Shown here piece by piece: positions 1-8,941 of a stretch of DNA of 59,248 nucleotides. How positions within the stretch are numbered: the stretch's first letter is position 1; each line of letters opens with the position of its first letter. Under the pieces are notes generated by a model that did no database searches, was not told the origin of the DNA, and worked only from the letters and a program-made list of their open reading frames with translations. A program made the position numbers and the translations under genes. Origin of the DNA: Gemmatimonadota bacterium (lineage in GTDB: Bacteria > Gemmatimonadota > Gemmatimonadetes > Longimicrobiales > Gaopeijiaceae); contig JAPPGM010000093.1 in NCBI GenBank assembly GCA_028874995.1, positions 1 to 59,248 of the forward strand. Direction: 5' to 3'.

Positions 1-1730
1 GCAGCAGTAGTCGAACTCGATCCCCTGCCCGATCCGGTTCGGCCCGCTCCCCAGAATGACGATCTTGCGCCGCTCCGTGGGGTCGGATTCGTCCTCGGAT
101 TCGTAGGAGGAGTAGTAGTAGGGCGTCGCCGCGGGAAACTCCCCCGCGCAGGTGTCGACCACGTTGTACGTCGGCCGGATCCCCCACTGCCAGCGCCGCG
201 ACCGTATGGCGGCCTCGTCCACACCACGCAGCGCCGCCAGCTGCGCGTCCGCGAACCCCTCGCGCTTCATCCGCCGCACCGAGGCCGCATCGAGGGACGG
301 CAGGTCCCTGAACCAGCCTTCCAGCTCGAGGATCTGCACGAGTTGGTCGAGGAACCACGGGTCGATCCCGGTCGCGCGGTGGATCCGTTCAACCGAAATC
401 CCCGCCTCCAGCGCGCGTTTCAACTGGTACTTGCGCAGCGTCGTGGGCCTGCGCACAGCGGCGAGCAGCGCCTCGGGATCGTCCGACTCGAGTCCATCGT
501 CCTCCAGTGTCTTCCCCGTCACCCAACCAATCCGCCCCACCTCCATCCCCCTCAGCCCCTTCTGCCACGCCGACCGGAAGGTGCGCCCGATCGCCATTGT
601 TTCGCCCACCGCCTTCATCTGCACACCCAGCGTGTCGTCCACGTCCGGGAACTTCTCGAAGGCGAAACGGGGAAACTTCACAACCACGTAGTCGAGCGCG
701 GGCTCGAACGAAGCCGGCGTCGTCTTCGTGATGTCGTTCGGCAGTTCGTACAGGTGGTACCCGACCGCCAGCTTCGCGCCCACGCGCGCAATGGGAAACC
801 CGGTCGCCTTGGACGCCAGTGCCGACGAACGCGACACGCGCGGGTTCATCTCCACCACCAGCATCTCGCCGTCCTCGGGGTTCACTGCAAACTGGATGTT
901 GCACCCCCCCGCCTCGACCCCGATCTCCCGGATGATCGCGATCGCGGCATCGCGCATGGTCTGGTACTCGGCATCCGAGAGAGTCTGCGCCGGCGCCACC
1001 GTGATCGAGTCGCCGGTGTGAACCCCCATCGCGTCGAAGTTCTCGATCGAGCAGACGATGATCACGTTGTCGAGCCCGTCGCGGACGACTTCGAGTTCGT
1101 ATTCCTTCCACCCGATCACCGACCGGTCGATGAGCACTTCCCGGATCGGGCTGGCGTCGAGCCCCCTGCGCACCTGGGCCTCGAACTCGGCCAGGTTGTA
1201 CGCGGTGCCGCCGCCGGTCCCCCCCAGGGTGAAAGAGGGCCGGATGATCGCCGGGTAGCCGGTGTACTCGATGATCGCGAGCGCCTCGTCGAGGCGGCGC
1301 GCGAAACCACCGTGGGGAACCGCGAGGCCTATCCGGTTCATGGCCGCGGTGAACTCCTCCCGGTTCTCGGCCATCACGATAGAGCGCTCGTCGGCCCCGA
1401 TCAGCTCGACGCCGTGGGCTGCGAGGAACCCCTGGCGATGTTGAGGGCGGTCTGTCCGCCCATGGTGGGCAGCAGGGCGTCCGGCCTCACGCGCTCGATC
1501 ACCCGCTCCACCCACTCCGGCGTCAGCGGCTCGATGTAGGTCCGGTCGGCCAGATCCGGATCGGTCATGATCGTCGCCGGATTGGAGTTCACCAGGACGA
1601 CCCGGAAGCCCTCCTCCTTGAGCGCGCGCACGGCCTGGGTACCGGAGTAGTCGAATTCGCAGGCCTGCCCGATGACGATGGGACCCGACCCCAGGATCAG
1701 GATCGAGTCGATGTCGGTGCGTCTAGGCAA
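1..1730 (-). pseudogene. carB: Carbamoyl-phosphate synthase large subunit, 5' part, frameshifted (partial)
   Basis: CarB makes carbamoyl phosphate from glutamine-derived ammonia, bicarbonate and ATP for pyrimidine and arginine synthesis. The start is a TTG at 1730 giving [19 protein letters not shown], the canonical CarB N-terminus. The gene leaves the window at the [17 protein letters not shown] motif that opens the second ATP-grasp half. Near 1428-1434 the frame breaks: the first frame reads GGQTALNIA and then runs to a stop at 1401. The next frame resumes with [13 protein letters not shown] and stays open to position 1. Compared with the family (ALNxALELxxxGVLxxxGVxLIGA) about six residues are missing and one base is extra, a net loss near 17 nt. 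This is not a simple homopolymer slip. Either the gene is inactivated or the assembly lost a short stretch. No carA is adjacent; a 21-bp repeat pair sits 9 bp upstream of the start, with no obvious ribosome-binding site. Confidence 0.88.
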
Positions 1731-1738
1731 GGTCGACC

Positions 1739-1780
1739 CAATGTAAACTGCGCATTACATAAAGTAAAGTAGGCATTACA
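1739..1780. repeat. 21-bp direct-repeat pair, locus A
   Basis: Two abutting 21-mers (1739-1759 and 1760-1780) match the pattern AATGTAA-N7-(A/T)T(G/A)ACA. This is one of six such pairs in the window, all in the same orientation (see loci at 28702, 39349, 45909, 51813 and 58830). The pair lies 9 bp upstream of the carB TTG start. Function unknown: tandem operator, promoter element, or IS21-like terminal repeats are the options. Confidence 0.75.
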
Positions 1781-1823
1781 TCGTGATCCGCTGGGCGACG
1801 CGGCACAGCGCGGATGCAACGGC

Positions 1824-1927
1824 GCTCGAATGCCGGGGGAATGTCGTACACGGGCTGGCAGACAGGCGAAGCGGTCCGGCCCGGATACAGCGCGGCTCGA
1901 ATGCCGGGGGGATCTTGTCCACGGGCT
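1824..1927. repeat. Imperfect 71-bp-spaced direct duplication
   Basis: The segment at 1824-1856 (beginning GCTCGAATGCCGGGGG and ending CACGGGCT) is repeated with few changes at 1895-1927. The spacing is 71 bp, so this is an imperfect tandem duplication. It ends just before the stop of the small membrane gene. It contains no recognisable gene. Confidence 0.6.
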
Positions 1928-1928
1928 A

Positions 1929-2042
1929 CTAGTCAGCGCTCTTGGCGGATTCCTTCCGAATCGCGGTGCGGAGGGCCATCGCGAGGCCTCCCCACACGAA
2001 CGCCATGATCACGATCATGGTGATCCAGGTTGCTGTGGTCAT
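1929..2042 (-). CDS. MetS-like NSS transporter small subunit
   Basis: This is a 37-residue protein: MTTATWITMIVIMAFVWGGL followed by a basic tail ending ESAKSAD. It has a single hydrophobic segment (about residues 5-25) with the FVWGGL pattern typical of MetS-family small subunits that accompany NSS symporters. MetS-type subunits are normally encoded directly beside the large NSS subunit. Here the only NSS gene in the window (10567-12048) is 8.5 kb away on the same strand, so the partner is uncertain. The ATG at 2042 is the only start that leaves a compact membrane peptide. The family assignment rests on length and hydrophobic pattern. Confidence 0.6.
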   Translation of the reverse strand: MTTATWITMIVIMAFVWGGLAMALRTAIRKESAKSAD

Positions 2043-2320
2043 GAGGGCGGTTCCGTTCGACTTTCGCGGTGGGTGTCCGGGTGGCGCCGCGGAAGAGGCG
2101 CACCCCCCGGGGTGCCGACATCCGTGGCCGCGATAAGGTGCGGAAACGGGGACGGCGGGGCAAGGCGGGGCAACGATGATCCGGCGCTGAGGGCGCCGGC
2201 CCACCTTGAATGGAACCGGAGCGTTCACGGACCCGAAACCGGTCGGAGCCGGCCGGGTTTCGGGAACAGTCCTTTCACTGACAACGTCATCTACGTATAG
2301 TTGACCTGTGCTGGTTGTAG

Positions 2321-2593
2321 AGACATGAGATCCGGGAGCACCGGGCTGGCAAGCGTACGCTAAGAACCATTCGAGTACCAAAACCGCTGCCCGGACTCTC
2401 GCCGGAACGAATCAGAAGGATTCGGGAGGAGCTCAACCTGTCGCGGGCGGTGTTCGCATCCATGCTCCGCACACCGGTCCGAACGCTTGAAGGCTGGGAA
2501 CAGGGCAGGTCGAAGCCGCCTCCTTCCGCCACGGCGCTCATCCTGATGGCCCGCAAGTACCCCGACACCTTCGAGCGGCTGGCGTCTCTGTAG
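2321..2593 (+). pseudogene. HigA/XRE-type antitoxin, 5'-truncated
   Basis: An open frame of 90 codons follows a TAG at 2318 and ends at TAG 2591. It encodes a helix-turn-helix: LSPERIRRIREELNLSRAVF, then ASMLRTPVRTLEGWEQGRSK and a C-terminal ALILMARKYPDTF. This is the HigA/NadS-like antitoxin fold that binds its own operator and neutralises a RelE/HigB toxin. No ATG, GTG or TTG lies between the upstream stop and the helix-turn-helix, and no toxin gene is found upstream. I read it as a decayed remnant. It ends 46 bp before the TonB receptor start. Confidence 0.6.
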
Positions 2594-2639
2594 AACCTCC
2601 AACTCCGAACTCGCCGTGATGCAACTCCAGGGGACGACG

Positions 2640-5600
2640 ATGACAAGCAGGCAGCGACCGAGGGACCCGTTGCGAACAAAGTGGCGCCGGACATCCTGGA
2701 ACCGCCTTGTCATCCCCCTCCTGGCCGCCCAGGCCACCACCCTCCCCCTCTCCGCCCAGAGCGCTTCGACCGGCGGCCTTCGCGGCCGCATCCTCGACCG
2801 GGACGGCACACCCGTCGAGGCCGCGCTGGTCACCCTCCTGCACACCCGGACCGGCGTCACCAGCACCGTGCTCAGCGTGGCCGGCGGACGGTACTCCCTG
2901 CGCGGACAGCGTCCCGGCGGGCCCTACACGGTCACGATCACGCGCATCGGGTTCCGCGAGTTCACCCGCGAAGGCATCGAACTGCTGCTCGGGCGGTTCG
3001 TGGACCTGGACATCACCCTCGTGCCGGAGGCCATCGAGATCGAAGGGCTGGTTGTCGAAGCCGAACCGGATCCGGTGTTCAATCCCGGCCGCATCGGGAT
3101 TTCCACCCTCGTCACCTCCGAGGTCCTGCGGGAACTTCCCACTCTGACCCGCAACTTCCTCGACTTCGCCGCGCTCTCCCCCCTGGTCCGCACCTCCGAG
3201 GATGGCGTGTCGGTGGCGGGTGCCAGCTACCGCTTCAACACCCTCAACATCGACGGAGCGCTCAACCAGGACGTGTTCGGGCTGTCCACCAACAACATCG
3301 CGGGCGGGCGCGCAGGGGCCCGGGTCATTCCGCTCGAGGCCGTCGAGCAGTTTCAGGTGGAGGTCGCGCCCTTCGACATCCGCCAGTCGGGGTTCACCGG
3401 CGGCGCCCTGAACGCGGTCACCAGGTCGGGGACAAACGAGTTCGAGACCTCCGCCTTCGGCTTCTACCGAGGGAGCGGACTGGTCGGTGAGCTGGTGATC
3501 GACGACGTCTCGACCAGGCCCGAACTGTCCACCGCGCGCGCGGGGTTCACCGCCAGCGGACCGATCCGCCGCGACCGTGCCCACTTCTTCATTGCCGGCG
3601 AGTGGGAACGGGTGCGGGAGCCGCCGAGCGGCTTCCACGTGGGCGAGTCCGACCCCTTCCGGCTGTCGCTGGTGCCCGACTCCGTGGCCCGTGTGCGATC
3701 GCTGCTGCACGAACTCGGCGCGGACCCGGGGACCGCCTCGTCGTTCCCGCTGGAGAACCAGCTGGCCAACCTCTTCGCGCGCGCCGACTGGAAGCTCGGC
3801 GACCGTCACGACGCCATGCTGCGCTACAGCTTCGCCGCGGCCGACGACGATCCGGATCCCAACCGCCTACCCGGCGCCGCCTATGAGTTCTCATCGGGCG
3901 GGAGCGAGATCCGGTCGCGCAATCACTCCGCGGTGCTCCGGCTCGTGTCGTCACCCGGCAACCGCCTCACGAACGAGTTCGCGGCCAATGTGCAGATGCT
4001 GAGTGATGACGAAACCGCGCGGTCCACCTTCCCCCAGTTGGAAGTCACCGTGGACGGCACGATTGACGACCTGTGGGTGACCCGCGACGTGCGCGCCGGC
4101 GCCGACTTCTTCGCCCAGGAGAACGGGCTCGAGCAACGGATCATCCAGCTCTCCAACAACCTCAGCTACGATGTGGGAAGGCATCAGCTGCTCCTCGGCG
4201 CGTCGGGCACCTGGTTCAACTTCGACCGCCGCTTCGTACCCGGGGTGTTGGGCAGCTACGAATTCGACAGCCTGGAAGATCTCGCGCTGAACCGGCCGGA
4301 CCGCTACGAGGTGACGATCCCGCTGACGGACCAGGGAGCCGCTCCGGCGTTCGGGGTGCGGGAACTGGCACTGTACGCACAGGACGAGTGGGAGGCCGAC
4401 GACCGCCTCACGCTGCGGGCGGGCGCGCGCGTGGACATCCCGACCTTCACGGGCCGTCCCGAAGCGAACGAGGAGCTGGAGCGGGAACTCGGGATCGACG
4501 CCTCGCAGCTCCCCGACAGGCGTCTCAACTACTCGATGCGCGCGGGACTCAACTGGCGTCCCTTCGAGGGGACGCAGTTCAGGGCGGGAACCGGGGTGTT
4601 CTCCGGCCGCCCCGCCTTCTCGTGGCTGGCCAACGCCTTTCAGAACAACGGTCTCGCGGTCACGACGATCGTGTGCAGGGGCGACCGGGCACCGGCCTTC
4701 GACCCCGCCGGACCGACGCCCACGGAGTGCGCGGGCGACCCGGGTACGGGCGAGTCACCCCCGATCATCAACTACTTCGACCCGGAGTTCCGATTCCCGC
4801 AGGACTGGCGCACGACCTTCGCCGTCGACCAGCGGCTACCGGGTGGCGTGGTGCTTTCGGCCAGCTGGATCTCCAACCTGGCGCTCCGGCAGATCTTCAT
4901 CACGAACGAGAATCTGAGCCCTGACCCCCACGCGGGTGGTCCGGAAGACGGATTCGGGTTCGGATTGCGCGACGTGTGGGGAAACGCGGTCACATTCAGA
5001 GACGAGCAGCTGTGGGTGGGAGGCAGGATCAGCGACCTGTTCGGACCGGTGCTGCGGGTCGGGAACAGGGACGGCAACTATTCCTATGCCGCCACGGTCG
5101 AACTCCGAAAGGACTTCCGCAACACCCTGGCGCTGCGGGCCGGCTACTCGCTGACACGGTCCGCCGACCTTCAGGACCTGCTGTCCATCGACGTCACGTC
5201 GAACTACGCGACGACGCCGATCGGCCGCCATCCCAACGAGCCGGTTTCGCAGCGATCCAGATTCGACCGGCCGCACAAGGTGGTGGCCAGCGCCCGGATG
5301 AGGCTCCTTCCGCGCCTCGGCGGAACGGAGATCAGCACGATGTACGTGGGACAGTCGGGAGTCCCCTACTCCTACGTCTACGACGGCGACCTGAACGGGG
5401 ACGGCTTCAACGGGCCCCGCGCCGCCGGTCTGGCCAACGACCTGATCTACGTCCCTCGATCAAGCCGTGAACTCCCGTCCCTCTTCGTGTCCCAGCTCAT
5501 TTGGGAGGGCCTTCTCCAGGAAGAAGAGTGCCTGCGGGAGCAGTGGGCCCGTATTCTTGCGCGGAACACCTGCCACACGCCCTGGTCGCACCGGCTCGAC

Positions 5601-5900
5601 CTGCGGGTGTCGCAGACGGTCGGCGTCCGCGGATTCAAGGCCGACCTGACGCTCGACATGCTCAACGTCCTCAACTTTCTGAGTTCGTCGTGGGGGGTGG
5701 TCCAGGTGGCCAACCCGGTAGTCCAACTGTTCCGGGTACGCCGGGATATCGAAACTGCGGAGCTGATGGCCCACTACATCGGGGCATTACGGCGGGACCG
5801 GGTCACCGGCAAGGTGCGGGCAACGCGGCCGTTCGCGCCCGAGGTGCCGTCGTCGCAGTGGCGGGCGCAGCTGGGGATCCGGGTGTCGCTACGGCGCTGA
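2640..5900 (+). CDS. TonB-dependent receptor with N-terminal carboxypeptidase regulatory-like domain
   Basis: Outer-membrane active-transport barrel of about 1086 residues. The ATG at 2640 has a GGGGACG ribosome-binding site; a GTG at 2616 and an ATG at 2619 are alternatives. A basic N-terminus and hydrophobic stretch ending near PLSAQSA form the signal peptide. A beta-sandwich carboxypeptidase-regulatory domain follows (GRILDRDGTPVEAALVTL, about residues 45-125), then a plug domain and a 22-strand-type barrel to the C-terminus, with an internal TonB_dep_Rec_b-barrel style TRSGTNEFETSAFGFYRG. No SusD-like partner lies nearby, so it is not an evident SusCD pair. The substrate cannot be read from sequence. 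It is the only outer-membrane importer in the window and stands alone. Confidence 0.85.
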   Translation: MTSRQRPRDPLRTKWRRTSWNRLVIPLLAAQATTLPLSAQSASTGGLRGRILDRDGTPVEAALVTLLHTRTGVTSTVLSVAGGRYSLRGQRPGGPYTVTITRIGFREFTREGIELLLGRFVDLDITLVPEAIEIEGLVVEAEPDPVFNPGRIGISTLVTSEVLRELPTLTRNFLDFAALSPLVRTSEDGVSVAGASYRFNTLNIDGALNQDVFGLSTNNIAGGRAGARVIPLEAVEQFQVEVAPFDIRQSGFTGGALNAVTRSGTNEFETSAFGFYRGSGLVGELVIDDVSTRPELSTARAGFTASGPIRRDRAHFFIAGEWERVREPPSGFHVGESDPFRLSLVPDSVARVRSLLHELGADPGTASSFPLENQLANLFARADWKLGDRHDAMLRYSFAAADDDPDPNRLPGAAYEFSSGGSEIRSRNHSAVLRLVSSPGNRLTNEFAANVQMLSDDETARSTFPQLEVTVDGTIDDLWVTRDVRAGADFFAQENGLEQRIIQLSNNLSYDVGRHQLLLGASGTWFNFDRRFVPGVLGSYEFDSLEDLALNRPDRYEVTIPLTDQGAAPAFGVRELALYAQDEWEADDRLTLRAGARVDIPTFTGRPEANEELERELGIDASQLPDRRLNYSMRAGLNWRPFEGTQFRAGTGVFSGRPAFSWLANAFQNNGLAVTTIVCRGDRAPAFDPAGPTPTECAGDPGTGESPPIINYFDPEFRFPQDWRTTFAVDQRLPGGVVLSASWISNLALRQIFITNENLSPDPHAGGPEDGFGFGLRDVWGNAVTFRDEQLWVGGRISDLFGPVLRVGNRDGNYSYAATVELRKDFRNTLALRAGYSLTRSADLQDLLSIDVTSNYATTPIGRHPNEPVSQRSRFDRPHKVVASARMRLLPRLGGTEISTMYVGQSGVPYSYVYDGDLNGDGFNGPRAAGLANDLIYVPRSSRELPSLFVSQLIWEGLLQEEECLREQWARILARNTCHTPWSHRLDLRVSQTVGVRGFKADLTLDMLNVLNFLSSSWGVVQVANPVVQLFRVRRDIETAELMAHYIGALRRDRVTGKVRATRPFAPEVPSSQWRAQLGIRVSLRR

Positions 5901-5951
5901 GGCGTGGCAACCCGGTTTGCGGTTGGTACCCGGACTCGCGATGGACAACCG

Positions 5952-6887
5952 TTACCGATCGTGACCGATCCCGAAGAACGACTCCCGCCGGGCGAGCGCG
6001 CGCCGTAGCAGGTCGGGCTCGGCGCGGCCGAAGCGGACCGATGTGCCCGGCCGTGCCTGCGCGAGGTCGTCCAGAGCGATCGGGTCGACGGAACCGAGCT
6101 TCGCGTAGCCGCCGATGGTCGGGCGGTCCCGCATGAACACCAGCGGGAGACCGTCGCCCGTGACCTGGATGGTTCCGTCCACGAGGGGCGTCGAGTCGAG
6201 GACGCGCGGACCCGTGGTCAGGACGGGACCGGCCAGGCGGGTCGCGGTGCGGTCGCTCGCGGGGTCCACGGTCCATGCCGCATCGAACACCCGCGCCCGG
6301 TCGTCACGCGAGAACTCGGCCCACTCGTAGCCGGTGACCAGGGGTATCGTGAGCGAACCCGGGGCCGGCGGAATCAGATCGTCGGGCACACGCCTGACCG
6401 GACACCTGTGGCCGGGCGCATACCATCGCAGTGGCTCCCCGGGACAGAGGCACCGGCCCAGCAATCCGGGCAACCCGTCCCGGGGCACGGTCGACGCTGA
6501 ACCGAAGGCGGTGGTGACGTCGAGGCCGCCGGGAAGGGCGAGGTAGGCACGCATGCCGGGCGAGCCGTATCCGAGGCGGACGAGCTGGCCCGGCCGTACG
6601 CGCACCGTGCGCCACGAGCCCGTCTCCACGCCGTCCAGGGTGGCGGCGCATCCCGCCCCCGCAATCGCGACAACGGTTTCAGCCGCGAGCCGCAGAGCGA
6701 ATCCTCCCAGGGTGATCTCCAGCGCGGGCGCCGCCGGGTCGTTCCCGAGAAGCCGGTTGGCCCAGAGATAGGCCCGCTGATCCATGGCGCCCCCGGGAGC
6801 GAGGCCGGCACGGCGTCCGGTTCGCCTCCCCAGATCCTGGATCGTGCAGAACGGCCCGGGGCGCTCCACGACACCGTGCGGGCTCAT
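5952..6887 (-). CDS. pxpC: 5-oxoprolinase subunit C (biotin-dependent carboxyltransferase/KipA family)
   Basis: 311 residues. PxpABC hydrolyses 5-oxoproline (pyroglutamate) to glutamate with ATP in the cytoplasm. The N-terminal block (PGPFCTIQDLGRRTGRRAG, then APGGAMDQRAYLWANRLLGN) and the later GLPLVFMRDRPTIGGYAKLG are hallmarks of the KipA/allophanate hydrolase subunit 2 family. Its start overlaps the stop of pxpB by 4 nt (ATGA), the usual translational coupling. It is the last gene of the pxpA-pxpB-pxpC operon on the minus strand. The older names kipA or allophanate hydrolase subunit 2 describe the same family. Confidence 0.88.
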   Translation of the reverse strand: MSPHGVVERPGPFCTIQDLGRRTGRRAGLAPGGAMDQRAYLWANRLLGNDPAAPALEITLGGFALRLAAETVVAIAGAGCAATLDGVETGSWRTVRVRPGQLVRLGYGSPGMRAYLALPGGLDVTTAFGSASTVPRDGLPGLLGRCLCPGEPLRWYAPGHRCPVRRVPDDLIPPAPGSLTIPLVTGYEWAEFSRDDRARVFDAAWTVDPASDRTATRLAGPVLTTGPRVLDSTPLVDGTIQVTGDGLPLVFMRDRPTIGGYAKLGSVDPIALDDLAQARPGTSVRFGRAEPDLLRRALARRESFFGIGHDR

Positions 6888-7555
6888 CCGCCCTGCGCCT
6901 CGTAGGTCCTGAGATCGATCATGCGGAACTCGACGGTGCCGCCGGGACGGAAACGGGCGATCCGCTCCGTGGGGTCCTCGAACAGCGCCGAGGGGACGCG
7001 GCCGACAAGGCGCCAGCCGCCCGGACCCGCCGCCGGATAGATGCCGGTGCGCCGGTCCGCGATCCCCACCGACCCCGCCTCCACCCGCCGGCGGGGCGTG
7101 GGCAGGCGTGGCATGGCGATCCGTGGATCCACGTCGCCGAGGTAGGCGAACCCCGGCGCGAAACCGGTCGCCAGCACGATGTACGCAGTGCCGGCATGGA
7201 GCCGCGCGATCTCCGCCACGCCGAGTCCCGAGCTTTCCGACAAGTCCTCGAGGTCCGGCGCCAGTTCCGGGTCATAGCAAACGGGCAGCGAAACGGGATC
7301 GCCAGCGTCGATCTCGGGGACATTCCGAAGGCACCGCCTGGCAGCACCAGCGAGCCGGGCCTCGACCTCCGCCGGGTCCCAACTGCGGGGCGAGCCCTCG
7401 ACCAGCAGCCGGTTGAACGCCGGAATCGTCACCCGCACATCCGGCAGCGCGTCACGCGCGACGCGCTCAAGGCCGAGGACGCGCGCGATCCCGTCCCGGT
7501 CGGCGGACACCGGCAGGGTGACCAGCGCGCTGACCGGGCCCGGGAAGGTGATCAC
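6884..7555 (-). CDS. pxpB: 5-oxoprolinase subunit B (KipI family)
   Basis: 223 residues from a GTG at 7555 that overlaps the TGA of pxpA (GTGA). Longer in-frame starts would run far into pxpA and give a low-complexity basic extension, so I reject them. The conserved KipI/AHS1 core is present: VCYDPELAPDLEDLSES, then ATGFAPGFAYLGDVDPRIAM and PTPRRRVEAGSVGIADRRTG. The protein forms the PxpBC complex that, with PxpA, opens the 5-oxoproline ring. In Bacillus the homologue KipI also inhibits sporulation kinase KinA; nothing here suggests that role. Confidence 0.88.
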   Translation of the reverse strand: MITFPGPVSALVTLPVSADRDGIARVLGLERVARDALPDVRVTIPAFNRLLVEGSPRSWDPAEVEARLAGAARRCLRNVPEIDAGDPVSLPVCYDPELAPDLEDLSESSGLGVAEIARLHAGTAYIVLATGFAPGFAYLGDVDPRIAMPRLPTPRRRVEAGSVGIADRRTGIYPAAGPGGWRLVGRVPSALFEDPTERIARFRPGGTVEFRMIDLRTYEAQGG

Positions 7556-8283
7556 CCGCCGCGCGGCACCAGCTCGCGGATGCGGCGCAGAACCTCCCGT
7601 GCCGACGGGTTGTCGCCGTGGACGCACAAGGTCTCGGCCCGCACCGGCAGCGGTCCTTCCGGCGTCTCCACGAATCCACCGAGAAGATTCGCCACGTGCC
7701 GGGCGACCGCATCGTGGTCGCTCAGCACTGCTCCCGGTATCGAGCGCGGCTGGAGGCGGCCGTCGGAAGCGTAGGCGCGGTCGGCAAAGGCCTCGAACGC
7801 CAGCGGCAGCCGCGTGTGCCCGAGCATGGCCGCGTGCCGCTCCCGGTCCGGCGTCGCCTGCAGGACGAAGGTGAGCGACGGATCCACGGCGGCGACGCCT
7901 TCGGCCAGCAGCGTGAGCAGCCGGTCGTCGTTCATCATGGCGAGGTAGAGCGCCCCGTGCGGCTTCACGTGGTGGAGGTGGGTCCCGAGTGCAGCCGCAA
8001 TCGCCTGAAGCGCCCCGATCTGCGCCTGAATCTCACGCACGAGCGAATCGGGCGGCCAATCCAGCCTCAGCCGCCCGAAGTTGCGACGGTCGGGGTACCC
8101 GGGATGCGCCCCCGCCTGCACATCATGCTCGGCCGCCAGCGACAGCGTGCGCGCCATCGTGTCCGGGTCCCCCGCATGGCCCCCGCACGCGATGTTGGCC
8201 CAATCGATGAGCGGCATGACCGCGTCGTCGGCCCCCTTCTCCCAGGGCCCGTAGCTCTCCCCCATGTCGCAGTTGATCAGCAT
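7552..8283 (-). CDS. pxpA: 5-oxoprolinase subunit A (LamB/YcsF family)
   Basis: 243 residues and first gene of the pxpABC operon. The N-terminus MLINCDMGESYGPW and the following ANIACGGHAGDPDTM are the metal-site signature of the LamB/YcsF family; HHVKPHGALYLAMM is the second family block. The protein acts with PxpBC in ATP-dependent 5-oxoproline hydrolysis, salvaging pyroglutamate formed from glutamine and glutamate. Start ATG at 8283. About 50 bp separate it from the HD-domain gene upstream, which is on the same strand. Confidence 0.9.
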   Translation of the reverse strand: MLINCDMGESYGPWEKGADDAVMPLIDWANIACGGHAGDPDTMARTLSLAAEHDVQAGAHPGYPDRRNFGRLRLDWPPDSLVREIQAQIGALQAIAAALGTHLHHVKPHGALYLAMMNDDRLLTLLAEGVAAVDPSLTFVLQATPDRERHAAMLGHTRLPLAFEAFADRAYASDGRLQPRSIPGAVLSDHDAVARHVANLLGGFVETPEGPLPVRAETLCVHGDNPSAREVLRRIRELVPRGG

Positions 8284-8336
8284 GCGGAAACATACCCCCG
8301 CCGGAACGGCGTCCGCACCCGCTCGTCCCCTGCGTC

Positions 8337-8930
8337 CTACCGCTCCCCCGCTCCCCGCCTCGCCGCCATGTCCACACCCCGAACCTCCAGCACATCACCC
8401 ACCGTCCTCAGCCCCTCGATGACGTTCCGTACGTGCTCGGCGCGCGGCAGCCCGATCAGCTCGATGCCGCGATGGACCGCGTCGCGGTGCACCCCGCGCG
8501 CGAAAGCCTTGTCCTTCATCTTCTTCACCACCGACTTCGGTTTCAGGTCGTCGATCCCGTTGGGACGCACCAGACAGCAGGCGTAGACCAGGCCGCTCAG
8601 CTCGTCGCAGGCGTAGAGGACGCGGTCGAGTTGTGATTCCGGGACGACATCGGTGCGGTCGGGGTACGCGTGCGCCTCGATCGCGTGGACGACCTCGTCG
8701 GGGTAGCCGAGCTCACGCAGCCGCGCGACGCCGACGCGAGGGTGCTCGTCCGGGTGGCGTTCCCAGTCCACGTCGTGCAGCAGCCCGGCCAGTCCCCACA
8801 GCTCCTCGTCCTCGCCCATGAGGCGGGCGTAGTGGCGCACCGCCGCCTCCACCGCGTACATGTGCTTCCGCAGGGCTTCGCTCTCGACCCACTCCTCGAG
8901 CAGGGCGACGGCATCGGATCGGGTGGGCAT
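8337..8930 (-). CDS. HD-domain protein
   Basis: 197 residues from ATG 8930. The metal-dependent phosphohydrolase HD motif is clear (GLAGLLHDVDWERHPDEH, about residues 45-65), preceded by HMYAVEAAVRHYAR. Later conserved parts include VVHAIEAHAYPDRT and LYACDELSGLVYACCLVRPN. This is the cytosolic HDIG-type protein common in many phyla; the substrate is unknown. It starts 11 bp downstream of nth on the same strand, so the two are probably co-transcribed. Confidence 0.8.
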   Translation of the reverse strand: MPTRSDAVALLEEWVESEALRKHMYAVEAAVRHYARLMGEDEELWGLAGLLHDVDWERHPDEHPRVGVARLRELGYPDEVVHAIEAHAYPDRTDVVPESQLDRVLYACDELSGLVYACCLVRPNGIDDLKPKSVVKKMKDKAFARGVHRDAVHRGIELIGLPRAEHVRNVIEGLRTVGDVLEVRGVDMAARRGAGER

Positions 8931-8941
8931 CGGGGAGACTC

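Noticed and set aside
343-1539. Long plus-strand frame opposite carB
   Set aside because: It is the antisense shadow of a GC-rich gene; the minus strand matches CarB along the whole region, and the plus-strand product is His/Arg-rich noise.
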